Shown here piece after piece: positions 16,765 through 25,715 of a DNA stretch of 64,000 nt. The notes under the pieces are model-generated. The model was not told the DNA's origin and ran no database searches. It saw nothing but the letters and a program-made list of their open reading frames with translations. This stretch comes from Tenggerimyces sp963762635 (GTDB lineage: Bacteria; Actinomycetota; Actinomycetes; Propionibacteriales; Actinopolymorphaceae). Location of the stretch: contig CAVXLQ010000012.1 in NCBI GenBank assembly GCA_963762635.1, forward strand, positions 558,001 to 622,000, read 5' to 3'. Within the stretch, counting starts at the first letter, position 1. Every line of letters starts with the position of its first letter. Position numbers and translations under genes: made by a program.

Positions 16765-17412
16765 CTAGTCGGGGCTCGCGTCGTGGACGAGGATCGCGGC
16801 CTGCACCCGGTTCGTCAGCGAAAGCTTCGCCAGCGAACGACTCACATGGGCCTTCACCGTCGCCTCGCTCATCGTCAGCTCCCGCCCGATCTCCGCGTTC
16901 GACAGGCCCCGCGCGACGGCGCGGATCACCTCGTACTCCCGCTCCGTCAGTTCCGACAGCCGCTTGCGCGCGACGTCGGCGCGCGCCGGCTCGCGGTGGG
17001 CGAACGACGAGATCAGCCGGCGCGTCACGGTGGGCGCGAGCATCGCGTTCCCCGCGTGCACGGTACGAACGGCGTCCGCGAGATCCTTCGGCGGCGTGTC
17101 CTTGAGCAGGAACCCCACCGCGCCGGCCCGCAACGCCTCGTGCACGTACTCGTCGAGGTCGAACGTCGTCAGCATGATCACCTTCGGCGGCGACTCCGAC
17201 GCACGCAGCTCCGCGGCGGCGGTCAGGCCGTCCATCCCCGGCATGCGTACGTCCATCAGCACCACGTCCGGCCGATGCCGAGCGACCGCCGCGATACCGT
17301 CCGCGCCGTCTCGCGCCTCGGCGACCACGACGATGTCACCGGTCGCCTCGAGGATCATCCGCAGCCCCGAGCGGACCAGCGACTCGTCGTCGACGACCAG
17401 GACGCGGATCAT
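16765..17412 (-). CDS. LuxR/NarL-family response regulator
   Basis: 215 residues. A receiver domain (residues 1-120) has the acidic pair VVDDE, the phospho-acceptor aspartate in VLMDVRMPGMDG (about residue 54) and the switch lysine in GFLLKDTPP. A LuxR-type HTH follows (residues about 148-210: LTEREYEVIRAVARGLSNAE and SEATVKAHVSRSLAKL). It overlaps the kinase gene by four bases, so the two form one two-component system. The stimulus is unknown. Confidence 0.93.
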   Translation of the reverse strand: MIRVLVVDDESLVRSGLRMILEATGDIVVVAEARDGADGIAAVARHRPDVVLMDVRMPGMDGLTAAAELRASESPPKVIMLTTFDLDEYVHEALRAGAVGFLLKDTPPKDLADAVRTVHAGNAMLAPTVTRRLISSFAHREPARADVARKRLSELTEREYEVIRAVARGLSNAEIGRELTMSEATVKAHVSRSLAKLSLTNRVQAAILVHDASPD

Positions 17413-18620
17413 GCGGGATCTCCTACGGGTTGATCGGCAGGAACGGCGGGCAGCGTCGCGCGCACGACGAAACCGCCATCGGGACGAGCCTCAGACGACA
17501 GCGAGCCGCCGACGAGAGAGACGCGTTCGGCCAACCCCACAAGGCCAAAACCGCTCGCCGGCATCGGTGTCGCACCACCAGGCTCGTTCGAGACGACGAC
17601 CTCCAACTGCGAAGGCGTGTAGGTCAGCACCACCGACGCGCGCACCGCGCCGGCGTGCTTGTGCACGTTCGTCAGCGCCTCCTGGACGACGCGGTACGCG
17701 GTCCGTTCGACCGTCACCGGCAGCGCGCGCACCGAACCGACGTTCTCATGCCGCACCTCGATGCCGACCGAACGGGACTGCTCCAACAGCCGGTCGAGGT
17801 CGTCAAGCACGGGTTGCGGGGCGAGCGTCTTGTCCGCGACAGGATCCTGCGAGCGCAGAACGCCCAACACCGTACGCAGATCCGCCAACGCCTCGCGCCC
17901 GGTCGTACGGATGAGGTCGGCCGTCTCCGCGGTCTGCGGATCCTTCGCGCTCACCTCTAGCGCGCCGGCGTGCAGCACGATCAGCGAGACCCGGTGCGCG
18001 ACCACGTCGTGCATCTCGCGCGCGATGCGGGCCCGTTCCTCGGTTCGCGCCCGGTCCGAACGGGCGGCCTGCTCGCGTTCGGCCCGTTCGGCGCGTTCCC
18101 GGAGGGACTCGACCAGCTGGCGGCGCGCGCCCACCCAGAGCCCGGCGACGAGCGGCAGCCCGACGTAGACCAGCAGCGCGATGACGGCGTTCGGGAGGTA
18201 CGACATGTACTCCCGGTATCCGCCGATCGCGAAGCTCACCACGGCGGCGATCGCCGACGCGACACCGGTCGCGGCGACGTAGACGCCGAGCTCGAGGCGG
18301 CGGCGGAACGTGGACCCGACGTAGTACGACGCCACCACCAGGGCCGGCCAGATCAGGAAGACGATCCAGCCCAGCGCGGCGACGACGAACAGCGGCCAGA
18401 GCCGGCGCCGCGCGAACAGCACCGGGGCGCCGCACACGACCCCGATCAGGCCGGACACCACGGCGGGGAGCTCGATGCCCTGGTCGTTCAGGTTCTCCAG
18501 CGCCAGGACCGAGGCGAGCACGACCAGACCCGCAGCGATCAGCGGCGCGGCGCGGTCGAACCAGCGGTTCGCCCACTCCAGCACGCGACCACCGACGGGC
18601 GGCGTGGTCTGCAGGTCCAT
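17409..18620 (-). CDS. NarL-type sensor histidine kinase
   Basis: 403 residues from the ATG at 18620, next to the DedA promoter region. Five or so membrane segments occupy residues about 25-175, followed by a coiled coil, a HisKA_3 dimerisation region with the phospho-acceptor histidine in REMHDVVAHRVS (about residue 200) and an HATPase domain with TNVHKHAG and GFGLVGLAERV. There is no extracellular sensor domain, so sensing is probably within the membrane, as in many antibiotic- or envelope-responding actinobacterial kinases. The partner is the regulator at 16765. Confidence 0.92.
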   Translation of the reverse strand: MDLQTTPPVGGRVLEWANRWFDRAAPLIAAGLVVLASVLALENLNDQGIELPAVVSGLIGVVCGAPVLFARRRLWPLFVVAALGWIVFLIWPALVVASYYVGSTFRRRLELGVYVAATGVASAIAAVVSFAIGGYREYMSYLPNAVIALLVYVGLPLVAGLWVGARRQLVESLRERAERAEREQAARSDRARTEERARIAREMHDVVAHRVSLIVLHAGALEVSAKDPQTAETADLIRTTGREALADLRTVLGVLRSQDPVADKTLAPQPVLDDLDRLLEQSRSVGIEVRHENVGSVRALPVTVERTAYRVVQEALTNVHKHAGAVRASVVLTYTPSQLEVVVSNEPGGATPMPASGFGLVGLAERVSLVGGSLSSEARPDGGFVVRATLPAVPADQPVGDPA

Positions 18621-18749
18621 ATCGCGAGCGTAGGTGGGGAGTCCCCTGATGCGCCAACTCGAAGGATCAGGGTCGTTTGCAACTAAAGTTTCAGCTCGCG
18701 GAGACGTTAGGGCGACGTCAGGTCTGCACTCCGGCGGAAGGCTGAGGGC

Positions 18750-19406
18750 ATGACCGACGCCATCCTCGCCTTCGTTCACGACGCCATGGCCTCGCCGTGG
18801 ATCTACGCCGTGATCCTCGGGCTCGCCCTGCTCGACGCGTTCTTCCCCGTCGTGCCGAGCGAGACGGTGGTGGTGACCGCCGGCGTGTTCGCGGCGTCCT
18901 CAGGCGAGCCGGTGCTGCTGCTGGTCATCGTGGCGGCGGCCGCGGGGGCCTTCCTCGGCGACCACATCTCCTACTGGATCGGCCGGTCGGCCGGGCATCG
19001 GCTGCTCAGCCGGATCAAGCCCGGGACAAAGCGGCGAGCGGCGTACGACTGGGCGACCCGAGCGCTGGAGGAACGTGGGGGACTGGTGCTCGTCGTCGCG
19101 CGGTACATCCCCGGCGGGCGGACGGCTGTGACCCTGACGATGGGCTCGACGGCGTACCCGGTGCGGCGGTTCGCGTTCTACGACGCGATCGCGGCGATCT
19201 CCTGGGGCGTGTACGGGGCGCTGATCGGCTACCTGGGTGGGATGGCGTTCGAGAACGACCCGATCAAGGGCGTCATCCTCGGCGTCGGGCTCGCGATCGG
19301 CGTGACCGTGGTGGTCGAGGTGGTGCGGCACGTGCTGAAGAAGCGGAAGGCGGTCGCCGCGCCGGAGGTCGAGGCGCTGCCGGAGCCCGCCGGTACTCAG
19401 CGGTAG
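18750..19406 (+). CDS. DedA family membrane protein
   Basis: 218 residues with about five membrane segments. DedA/VTT hallmarks are present: the re-entrant FFPVVPSETVVVTAG, GDHISYWIGR, and the charged VARYIPGGRTAVTLTMG with its conserved arginine and proline-glycine turn. The family is linked to undecaprenyl-phosphate and phospholipid flipping in the membrane. It diverges from the sensor kinase gene. The ATG at 18750 is the only good start. Confidence 0.92.
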   Translation: MTDAILAFVHDAMASPWIYAVILGLALLDAFFPVVPSETVVVTAGVFAASSGEPVLLLVIVAAAAGAFLGDHISYWIGRSAGHRLLSRIKPGTKRRAAYDWATRALEERGGLVLVVARYIPGGRTAVTLTMGSTAYPVRRFAFYDAIAAISWGVYGALIGYLGGMAFENDPIKGVILGVGLAIGVTVVVEVVRHVLKKRKAVAAPEVEALPEPAGTQR

Positions 19407-19519
19407 CGGACCCGCAGCAGCTTCTGCCTACGCTGCCGGCTGGTGGTTCGGATCTGCTCGTCGAGGGCCTGCTCTTCGATCTCGGCGTGGAGCTGCTTGA
19501 CATAGTCGCTGGCGGACAT
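19397..19519 (-). CDS. small basic protein, unknown function
   Basis: 40 residues from the ATG at 19519, preceded by GGGAG at good spacing (a 62-residue frame from 19585 is also open). Composition is acidic then strongly basic (TTSRQRRQKLLRVRYR) and probably helical. It overlaps the dedA stop by ten bases on the opposite strand. No family recognised; it may be spurious. Confidence 0.4.
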   Translation of the reverse strand: MSASDYVKQLHAEIEEQALDEQIRTTSRQRRQKLLRVRYR

Positions 19520-19605
19520 CTCGGGCTCCCTGGCATCTCGTTCGGTCGCGTCGGGTGGTAGACCTCTCGCGCCGGCGGAACTCATCGGTGCGGGAGGGTT
19601 GGACT

Positions 19606-20263
19606 GTGGCGACCTACGTACTCGTCCACGGCGCCTCCCACGGCGCCTGGTGCTGGGAGCTCGCCTTCCCGCTCCTGGAGGCGCGTGGCCACGAGGTCGT
19701 CACGATGGACCTGCCGATCGAGGACGAGTCCGCGGGGCGCTCGGAGTACGCGGCGTCTGTGGTCGCGGCGGTGGGGGACCGGCCGAGCGTCGTGCTGGTG
19801 GCGCACTCGCTCGGTGCGGTGGTGGTCCCGGAGGTGTGCGCGCGGGTGCCGGTCTCCTCGGTCGTCCTGCTAGCCGCGATGGTGCCGGCGGTGGGTCAGA
19901 CGGGGTTCGAGCTGTTCACCGAGATCGCGGCCGAACGGGAGGGCGCGGGGGACGGGGTGGACTACTTCTACGAGGACGTGCCCACCGACCTCGCCGCCTC
20001 CTCCCGCGCCCGCTGGCGTAGCCAGACCGCGAAGGCGCTGGAGGAGCCGTGGCCACCGAACGCCTGGCCCGCGGTCCCGACCAGCTATCTCCTCTGCCGC
20101 GAAGACCGCCTGCTGCCAGCCCCGTGGCTCCGCCGCGTCGTCCTCGACCGTCTCGGCCTCGTGCCCGAAGAGATGAACGCGCAGCCATTCGCCCTTCCTC
20201 AGCCGGCCCGAGGACCTGGTCGACCACCTGGAACGCCTCCGTACCGCTCGCCCCAGCCGTTAG
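19606..20263 (+). pseudogene. alpha/beta hydrolase with C-terminal frameshift
   Basis: The frame from GTG 19606 encodes an esterase/salicylate-esterase-like hydrolase: YVLVHGASHGAWCWE, nucleophile serine in VAHSLGAVV, and SYLLCREDRLLP near the acid residue. After PEEMNA (about 20180) the frame departs into low-similarity sequence ending at 20361. The expected end, SHSPFLSRPEDLVDHLERL, is present in the +1 frame and stops at 20263. One extra base within CGCGC at 20178-20182 explains it. The shift removes the catalytic histidine (SHSPF), so as read the enzyme would be dead; a sequencing error is the alternative. Confidence 0.75.
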
Positions 20264-20357
20264 TTGCCGGTCTTCTTTCCTGGTGCCCACCCCCTGGGGT
20301 CTGTTTGTATGGGCGCCGACCTGTGCGAGCAATGGACACCCAGACGGGGGAACGACA

Positions 20358-21551
20358 GTGAAACGTGCCTGGAAACGGACGGTGGTGGGAGTCGCGGTGG
20401 CTACCGCGGCCCTGATGGCGCCCCTGGTCGCCACCTCCTCCGCGGCGCCGGCGGCTGAGGCTCCCGCGGTGGCCTACACACCGCGGTCCGGTCCGATCGG
20501 CCAGCACCCCACCGAAACCGGGGCGCAGTCGAGCCCGATCCGCCGCGCCATCCTGGACAACATCGCGCACACGCCGGCGCAGCAGACGATTCGAGTGGTG
20601 GCCTGGAACTTCGACGACCAGGGGATCACCACCGCGCTGATCAACGCGCACCGGCGCGGGGTTCACGTGCAGGTTCTGGTGTGGGACCGCAACTGCGGCA
20701 GCGGGACGGTCCATCTGCGTGCCGTCCTGGGGGTCGCTGGCGACGCGAGCTTCTTCACCTGCGTCAAGAACTCCGCTCGCGGGCCGGAGGGCAAGGGGCA
20801 GTTGCACCAGAAGTCGTTCACGTTCTCCCGGACTGGTACCGCGAACCACGTTTCGCTCGTCACGTCGTACAACCCGACGGACCACGCGAACAAGAACCAG
20901 TACAACGTGGCTCTGCAGTTCGTGAACAACCAGACCATGCACGACGACCTGAAAGCGCTGTTCGAACAGCAGCGGACCGATCGCCCCCGCGCGGCGCGGT
21001 GCCAGACCGCGACGCCCAACGACGGCAGGCTCTTCCAGCACTTCTTCGGTGCCGGCTACGGCGTGATGGCCTACCCGCTCGACTGCATCGCCGAGGACCC
21101 CCTGCTCACCCGGCTGCGGACGATCCCGAACCCCGACCAGGCGGTGATCCGGGTAGCGACCTCGGGCTTCACCAACGAGCGGGCCAAGCGGATCGCGAAC
21201 GAACTGGTGCGGTTGCGTAAGGCGGGTGCCTGGGTGAAGGTCATGCACACCGCCGGCGCGGGACCGGTGGTGAGGGGCATCCTCGACCGGGGCGGGGTCA
21301 CCCGGCTGGACACGCAGACCTGCGGCGGCGCGCCAGCGAACGACGTCAGCTTCAACCACTCGAAGATGCTGCTGGTGAGCTACCTGTCGGGCGGGACGCG
21401 CACCTATCGCAGCTGGGTCGGGTCGGACAACATGGCCGACAGCTCGATCAACTCCGACGAGCTCATGGTCCAGGTTTCTCAACAGGCGCATTACGCGGCC
21501 CTCGCGGACTTCTTCGACTTCACCTGGCAGCGCGAAGCCGCCCAGTGCTGA
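20358..21551 (+). CDS. secreted phospholipase D-like protein
   Basis: 397 residues from the GTG at 20358. A Sec signal peptide is clear (basic KRAWKR, hydrophobic core, cleavage near SSAAPA). Two PLD-type half-motifs occur: LHQKSFTF with a later SLVTSYNPT, and NHSKMLLVS with WVGSDNMAD. Each keeps the HxK, but the usual aspartate four residues on is not conserved. This fits the actinobacterial PLD-like exoproteins. Paired cysteines suggest extracellular disulphides. Substrate unknown; a nuclease-like role is possible. A strong hairpin follows at 21554. Confidence 0.82.
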   Translation: MKRAWKRTVVGVAVATAALMAPLVATSSAAPAAEAPAVAYTPRSGPIGQHPTETGAQSSPIRRAILDNIAHTPAQQTIRVVAWNFDDQGITTALINAHRRGVHVQVLVWDRNCGSGTVHLRAVLGVAGDASFFTCVKNSARGPEGKGQLHQKSFTFSRTGTANHVSLVTSYNPTDHANKNQYNVALQFVNNQTMHDDLKALFEQQRTDRPRAARCQTATPNDGRLFQHFFGAGYGVMAYPLDCIAEDPLLTRLRTIPNPDQAVIRVATSGFTNERAKRIANELVRLRKAGAWVKVMHTAGAGPVVRGILDRGGVTRLDTQTCGGAPANDVSFNHSKMLLVSYLSGGTRTYRSWVGSDNMADSSINSDELMVQVSQQAHYAALADFFDFTWQREAAQC

Positions 21552-21553
21552 TG

Positions 21554-21623
21554 ACTTCACCCACCAAGGGGGCGTTCCGGACCGCTACGGGCACCCTCCG
21601 AACGCCCCCTCCGTGGGTGAAGT
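21554..21623 (+). terminator. long two-step hairpin terminator
   Basis: ACTTCACCCAC (21554-21564) pairs perfectly with GTGGGTGAAGT (21613-21623), and an inner AGGGGGCGTTC pairs with GAACGCCCCCT. It begins three bases after the PLD-like stop. The near-perfect symmetry would allow function on either strand. Confidence 0.7.
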
Positions 21624-21670
21624 GGCCATGCACTTGCTAAGCGGAGACACTCCCCGCTAAGGTCTGCGCC

Positions 21671-22072
21671 ATGCCTGACCTGGTCGAGGACCGCCTCGCG
21701 ATCACCGAGCTCATCTCCCTGCACGGCCATCTGTTCGACAACGGCGAGCTCGAGCGGCTGGACGAGCTCTTCACCGACGACATCCGTTACGACGTCTCCG
21801 ACGTCGGCGGCGGCGTCCTCGAGGGAATCGACGGAATCCGCCGAGCCGCCATCCAGCTCGGCGATGCCAATCCGGTCGCCCACCACGTCACCAACGTCCA
21901 CATCACCGACCTCAGCGACAACACGGCGCACGTGAGGTCCAAGGGCCTCGCCGTCATGACCAACGGCACAACGGGGAGCGCCACGTACAAGGACGAGGTC
22001 GTCCGTACGAAAGCCGGCTGGCGCCTCGCCCGCCGCACGGTCAAAGTGCGCCGCGTACCCCTCCGGCCGTAA
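21671..22072 (+). CDS. SnoaL-like / NTF2-fold protein
   Basis: 133 residues, the size of one NTF2-like domain. The N-terminus LVEDRLAITELISLHGHLFD and DELFTDDIRYDVS follow the SnoaL_4 pattern, with AHHVTNVHI and a basic C-terminal strand. Members are enzymes, isomerases or ligand-binding subunits, so a specific reaction cannot be assigned. It is monocistronic after a strong terminator. Confidence 0.8.
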   Translation: MPDLVEDRLAITELISLHGHLFDNGELERLDELFTDDIRYDVSDVGGGVLEGIDGIRRAAIQLGDANPVAHHVTNVHITDLSDNTAHVRSKGLAVMTNGTTGSATYKDEVVRTKAGWRLARRTVKVRRVPLRP

Positions 22073-22133
22073 ACCACTGGTCTAGCCCGATTCCTGCCAT
22101 CGGCTTGTCCTCCTACGCCCTCACCGCCGGTAA

Positions 22134-22147
22134 TGAGAGCGCTATGC
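22134..22147 (+). promoter_or_regulatory. LacI-type operator-like site
   Basis: TGAGAGCGCTATGC has a perfect left half of the actinobacterial LacI-family operator (TGRGAGCGCTCYCA) and a diverged right half. It sits 26 bp before the glycoside-hydrolase-like gene, where sugar control would be expected. No lacI gene is adjacent. Confidence 0.35.
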
Positions 22148-22172
22148 CGGCGTACGGGAGGGTGAGGCGATC

Positions 22173-25100
22173 ATGCTCGGATTGCGGCGACCATCGGCCA
22201 TCGTGGCCACGCTCGCACTGCTCGCGACATTTCTGTTGATCTCCAGCGCATCAGCCCCAGCGGCGCCGGCGGATGCCCGGGTCACGAGCGTCTGGACCGC
22301 GTCGTCGTACGAGAACGCCTTCCAGGACACGCTCCCGCCGCCCGGCGCTCCAACGACCATCAACCTGATAGCCGCGCGGAACGAGTACGAGGCCGCGCAG
22401 CTCATGCTCAGAAAAGACCAGCGGTTCACGATCGACAAGGTCGCGCTCACCCATCTGACGAGCGGCGCGAACACGATCGCGGCAACCAACCTCACGTACC
22501 AGTTCGTCGAGTTCGAGCACCTGAAGGCCAACTCGACGTTCGGTCCCCGCGACCCCGTCAAGGACCTCGTCCGCAAGGCCCCAGGCGACTTCCCCGACGC
22601 CCTCTCCAACGAGACGAGCATCGAGGTTCCCGCAAGGACGACGCAGCCGATCTGGATCCGCGCGTACGTTCCCAAGGACACCAAGCCCGGCCTCTACAAG
22701 GGCACGGCGACGGTCCAGACCGACCAGGGCAACAGCACCGTCCCGATCCAGCTCGACGTGCAGAACGTCACCATCCCCGACGCCAAGGACAGCACGTTCA
22801 CCACGAACTTCTGGCAGATCCTCTACGGCGCGCTGTCCTGGGACGAAGGCGCCGGCGACACGATGGAGATCTTCTACGACCACAAGCGGCTGAGCCCGGA
22901 GTGGTGGGAGCTCATCACCAACATCGCGAAGAACAACAAGCAGCACAGGCTGAACACCGTTCCGCTGAACGTCGTCCAGCTCCTCATCGGCGGCGGCACG
23001 ACGATGGACGCCGACGGCAAGTACGCGTTCGACTGGAGCCTGTTCGACAAGCTCACCCAGACGTTCGTCGACCAGGGCGCGATCAAGCGGCTCGAGGGCT
23101 TCTGGATGCACGGCAAGGCGTACTACCGCGACTACTGGCAGATCGAGATCGTCGACAAGGACGCGAACGGCAAGTACGTCAGGGGATGGGAACGCGTCGA
23201 GTCGGCGAAGGCGAAGAACTTCGTGGACCAGTTCGTGCCCGCTCTGAAGGCCCATCTGGAGAGCAAGGGCTGGGCCGACAAGTGGTGGATGCACGTCGGT
23301 GACGAGCCGAACGGCGCCGCCGATGTCGCGTCGTACAAGAAGGTCGCGAGCATGATCCGCGAGCACTGGGCCGACGTGCGGCTGTCCGACGCGACGTTCA
23401 ACCAGGGCTCGGTCGAGGAGCTCGAGCCGATCCAGTCGTTCCTCATCCCGAACGAGTGGAACCTCGACGACCACCAGCAGTACTACATGGACAAGATCGC
23501 CGCGGGCAAGGAAGTCTGGCTCTACAACTGCAACATCCCGACGAAGATGTACCTCAACCGCTTCATCGACCAGCCGGTCTACCACCAGCGGTTGACGATG
23601 TGGTACGCGTACTCGCTCGGCGTGACGGGCTACCTGCACTGGGCGTTGAACAACTGGCAGTACCCCATGGACCAGCAGGAAGTCAGAGGCGACGGCTGGA
23701 TCACCAAGCCGGACAAGAAGAACAACACCATCAAGTCGACGATCAGGCTGGAGTCACTGCGCGACGGGCTCGAGGAACGCGAGCTGCTCGAGCAGGTCGG
23801 CAAGCAGCATCCCGATCTGGCCAAGGGGATCGTCGCCAACCTCGTGCAGCGAGCCAACCGGTACTCCGGCGACACCGCTTCGATGGAACGTACGCGTGCC
23901 GAGCTCGTCCGCGCGGCGGCCGGCAAGCCCGTCTTCGCCGCCGACCTCGCCCGCACCAAGCCGGCGACGGCGTCGACAGAGGCCGACCGCTTCGAAGCCA
24001 AGAACGCCGTCGACGGCAACGCGAGGACGAGCTGGCGTTCGGCCCGCGCGGACTCCGGAGCCCAATGGGTACAGGTCGATCTCGGCAAGCAAACCCAGGT
24101 TGACGGGGTCAGGCTTGCCTGGGGGCCGACGTACGCCAAGGGCTACCAGGTCCAGCTCTCCTACGACGGCGCGACCTGGACGGACGCGTTCTCGACCACC
24201 ACCGGGAACGGCGGCGAGGACTTCGTCGGCCTCAACGCGAAGGCCCGCTACGTCAGGCTCAAGGCAACGACGAGCAGCGCACCCACCGCCGGCTACACGC
24301 TGGCCGACCTCGAGGTCGGCGGGTTCGCGCTCGACCGCGAGAACCTCGCGGCGGGCAGGCCGTACACGAAGTCCGCCGACCCGGCAGCCGACCACGGCGA
24401 CAGCACTGGGCGGGAGTCGACGGACGGGATCCTCGCCGGCCACTACAGCGACGCCCGCGGGTACGGCTACAACATGAAGCCAGGCGACGACAAGACCGTG
24501 GACGTCACCGTCGACCTCGGCGCGGCCAAGCAGGTCAGCAACGTGAAGATCCACCGCTACGAGGACTACGAGCAGACCTACTCGCCCGACAAGGTGCGCG
24601 TGTTCACCAGCAAGGACGGCACGACGTTCGTCCCGAAGGGCACGTTCGCGGCGGCCAACGGACCGAACGGGCTCTGGTACGACGTGACCTTCCCGGACAC
24701 CTCGGCGAGGTACGTCAAGGTGAGCTACGAGAAGAAGTTCGCCGAGGGCGCGGACGCCTTGTTCCTCGACGAGATCGAGGCGTACGGACCCAGCACCGCC
24801 GGCCTGGTGAACTTCGCCGAGGGACGGCAGTACACGAAGTCCGCCGAGCCGGACGACCCGTACTTCGCCGACGCCGACAACCGCGAGTCGACCGACGGCG
24901 TGATCGCCGGCCCGTTCACCGACGAGTACGGATATGCCTTCTACGCTGGCAACAACGAGACGCGCAACGTGTCGTTGACGCTGGATCTCAAGGGCCTGAA
25001 GGCGCTCAACCTCGTGCAGCTGAAGGCGTACGACGACGGCTTCCACCAGTACTCACCGGACGCCGTGCGCGTCTACACGAAGGCGGACGGCGGCGACTTC

Positions 25101-25715
25101 GAGTTCCAGGGCGAGGCCGCTTGGCCGATCGGTTCGTGGTTCGACATCCCGCTGACCGACGTCAAGGCACGTTACGTGAGACTGGATTTGTCCAAGGCAG
25201 ACGGGAAGTTCGCCGACTATCTGTTCCTGGACGAGGTCGCGGTCTTCGGCGACCCCGCCCAGTCGACGACGGACCTCGCGGCGGGGCGCGCCTACACCGC
25301 GACCACGAAGTGGCTCGACCCGTCGTACGCGGACAGCGGCGGCGAGTCGACTGACGGTGTGCTGGCGGGGCACTACTCCGACGGCAAGTCGTGGGCGTAC
25401 GTCGCCCAGCCGGACGAGACGATGGATCCGGAGATCACGTTCGACCTCGGCCAGGCGCGGACGTTGAGTTTGGTCAACTTCCGTGAGTACTTCGACGGCG
25501 AGCACAAGTACGCGCCGGACAAGGTCGTCGTGTTCACCAGCACGGACGGCACGACCTGGACCGAGAAGGGGTCGGTGACGAAGGCGGCCGACCGATGGTT
25601 CTCGGTCGGGTTCACCGAGTCGTCGGCGCGCTACGTGAAGGTGCGGGCGATCAAGACGTACGGCTACTTCGCGGAGTACATCTTCGTCGACGAGATCGAG
25701 ATCTACGGCCGTTAG
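22173..25715 (+). CDS. secreted GH123-like (DUF4091) protein with four discoidin-type domains
   Basis: 1180 residues from an ATG after GGAGGG. A signal peptide ends near SASAPAAPA. Residues about 35-560 are the DUF4091/GH123-like region, with WWMHVGDEPN near residue 371; the adjacent Asp-Glu pair is the catalytic signature of GH123 N-acetylgalactosaminidases. A standard F5/8-type C domain follows (about 586-716), then three related discoidin-like repeats (about 722-872, 876-1022, 1029-1180), each with ESTDG(I/V)(L/I)AG and (Y/S)PD(K/A)V. It probably binds and trims an extracellular glycan. The sugar specificity is unknown. It overlaps the convergent reductase by four bases. Confidence 0.82.
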   Translation: MLGLRRPSAIVATLALLATFLLISSASAPAAPADARVTSVWTASSYENAFQDTLPPPGAPTTINLIAARNEYEAAQLMLRKDQRFTIDKVALTHLTSGANTIAATNLTYQFVEFEHLKANSTFGPRDPVKDLVRKAPGDFPDALSNETSIEVPARTTQPIWIRAYVPKDTKPGLYKGTATVQTDQGNSTVPIQLDVQNVTIPDAKDSTFTTNFWQILYGALSWDEGAGDTMEIFYDHKRLSPEWWELITNIAKNNKQHRLNTVPLNVVQLLIGGGTTMDADGKYAFDWSLFDKLTQTFVDQGAIKRLEGFWMHGKAYYRDYWQIEIVDKDANGKYVRGWERVESAKAKNFVDQFVPALKAHLESKGWADKWWMHVGDEPNGAADVASYKKVASMIREHWADVRLSDATFNQGSVEELEPIQSFLIPNEWNLDDHQQYYMDKIAAGKEVWLYNCNIPTKMYLNRFIDQPVYHQRLTMWYAYSLGVTGYLHWALNNWQYPMDQQEVRGDGWITKPDKKNNTIKSTIRLESLRDGLEERELLEQVGKQHPDLAKGIVANLVQRANRYSGDTASMERTRAELVRAAAGKPVFAADLARTKPATASTEADRFEAKNAVDGNARTSWRSARADSGAQWVQVDLGKQTQVDGVRLAWGPTYAKGYQVQLSYDGATWTDAFSTTTGNGGEDFVGLNAKARYVRLKATTSSAPTAGYTLADLEVGGFALDRENLAAGRPYTKSADPAADHGDSTGRESTDGILAGHYSDARGYGYNMKPGDDKTVDVTVDLGAAKQVSNVKIHRYEDYEQTYSPDKVRVFTSKDGTTFVPKGTFAAANGPNGLWYDVTFPDTSARYVKVSYEKKFAEGADALFLDEIEAYGPSTAGLVNFAEGRQYTKSAEPDDPYFADADNRESTDGVIAGPFTDEYGYAFYAGNNETRNVSLTLDLKGLKALNLVQLKAYDDGFHQYSPDAVRVYTKADGGDFEFQGEAAWPIGSWFDIPLTDVKARYVRLDLSKADGKFADYLFLDEVAVFGDPAQSTTDLAAGRAYTATTKWLDPSYADSGGESTDGVLAGHYSDGKSWAYVAQPDETMDPEITFDLGQARTLSLVNFREYFDGEHKYAPDKVVVFTSTDGTTWTEKGSVTKAADRWFSVGFTESSARYVKVRAIKTYGYFAEYIFVDEIEIYGR

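Noticed and set aside
16670..16768. 32-residue plus-strand ORF with a hydrophobic middle
   Set aside because: Its start lies inside the dispersed repeat at 16603-16686, and it has no ribosome-binding site or partner.
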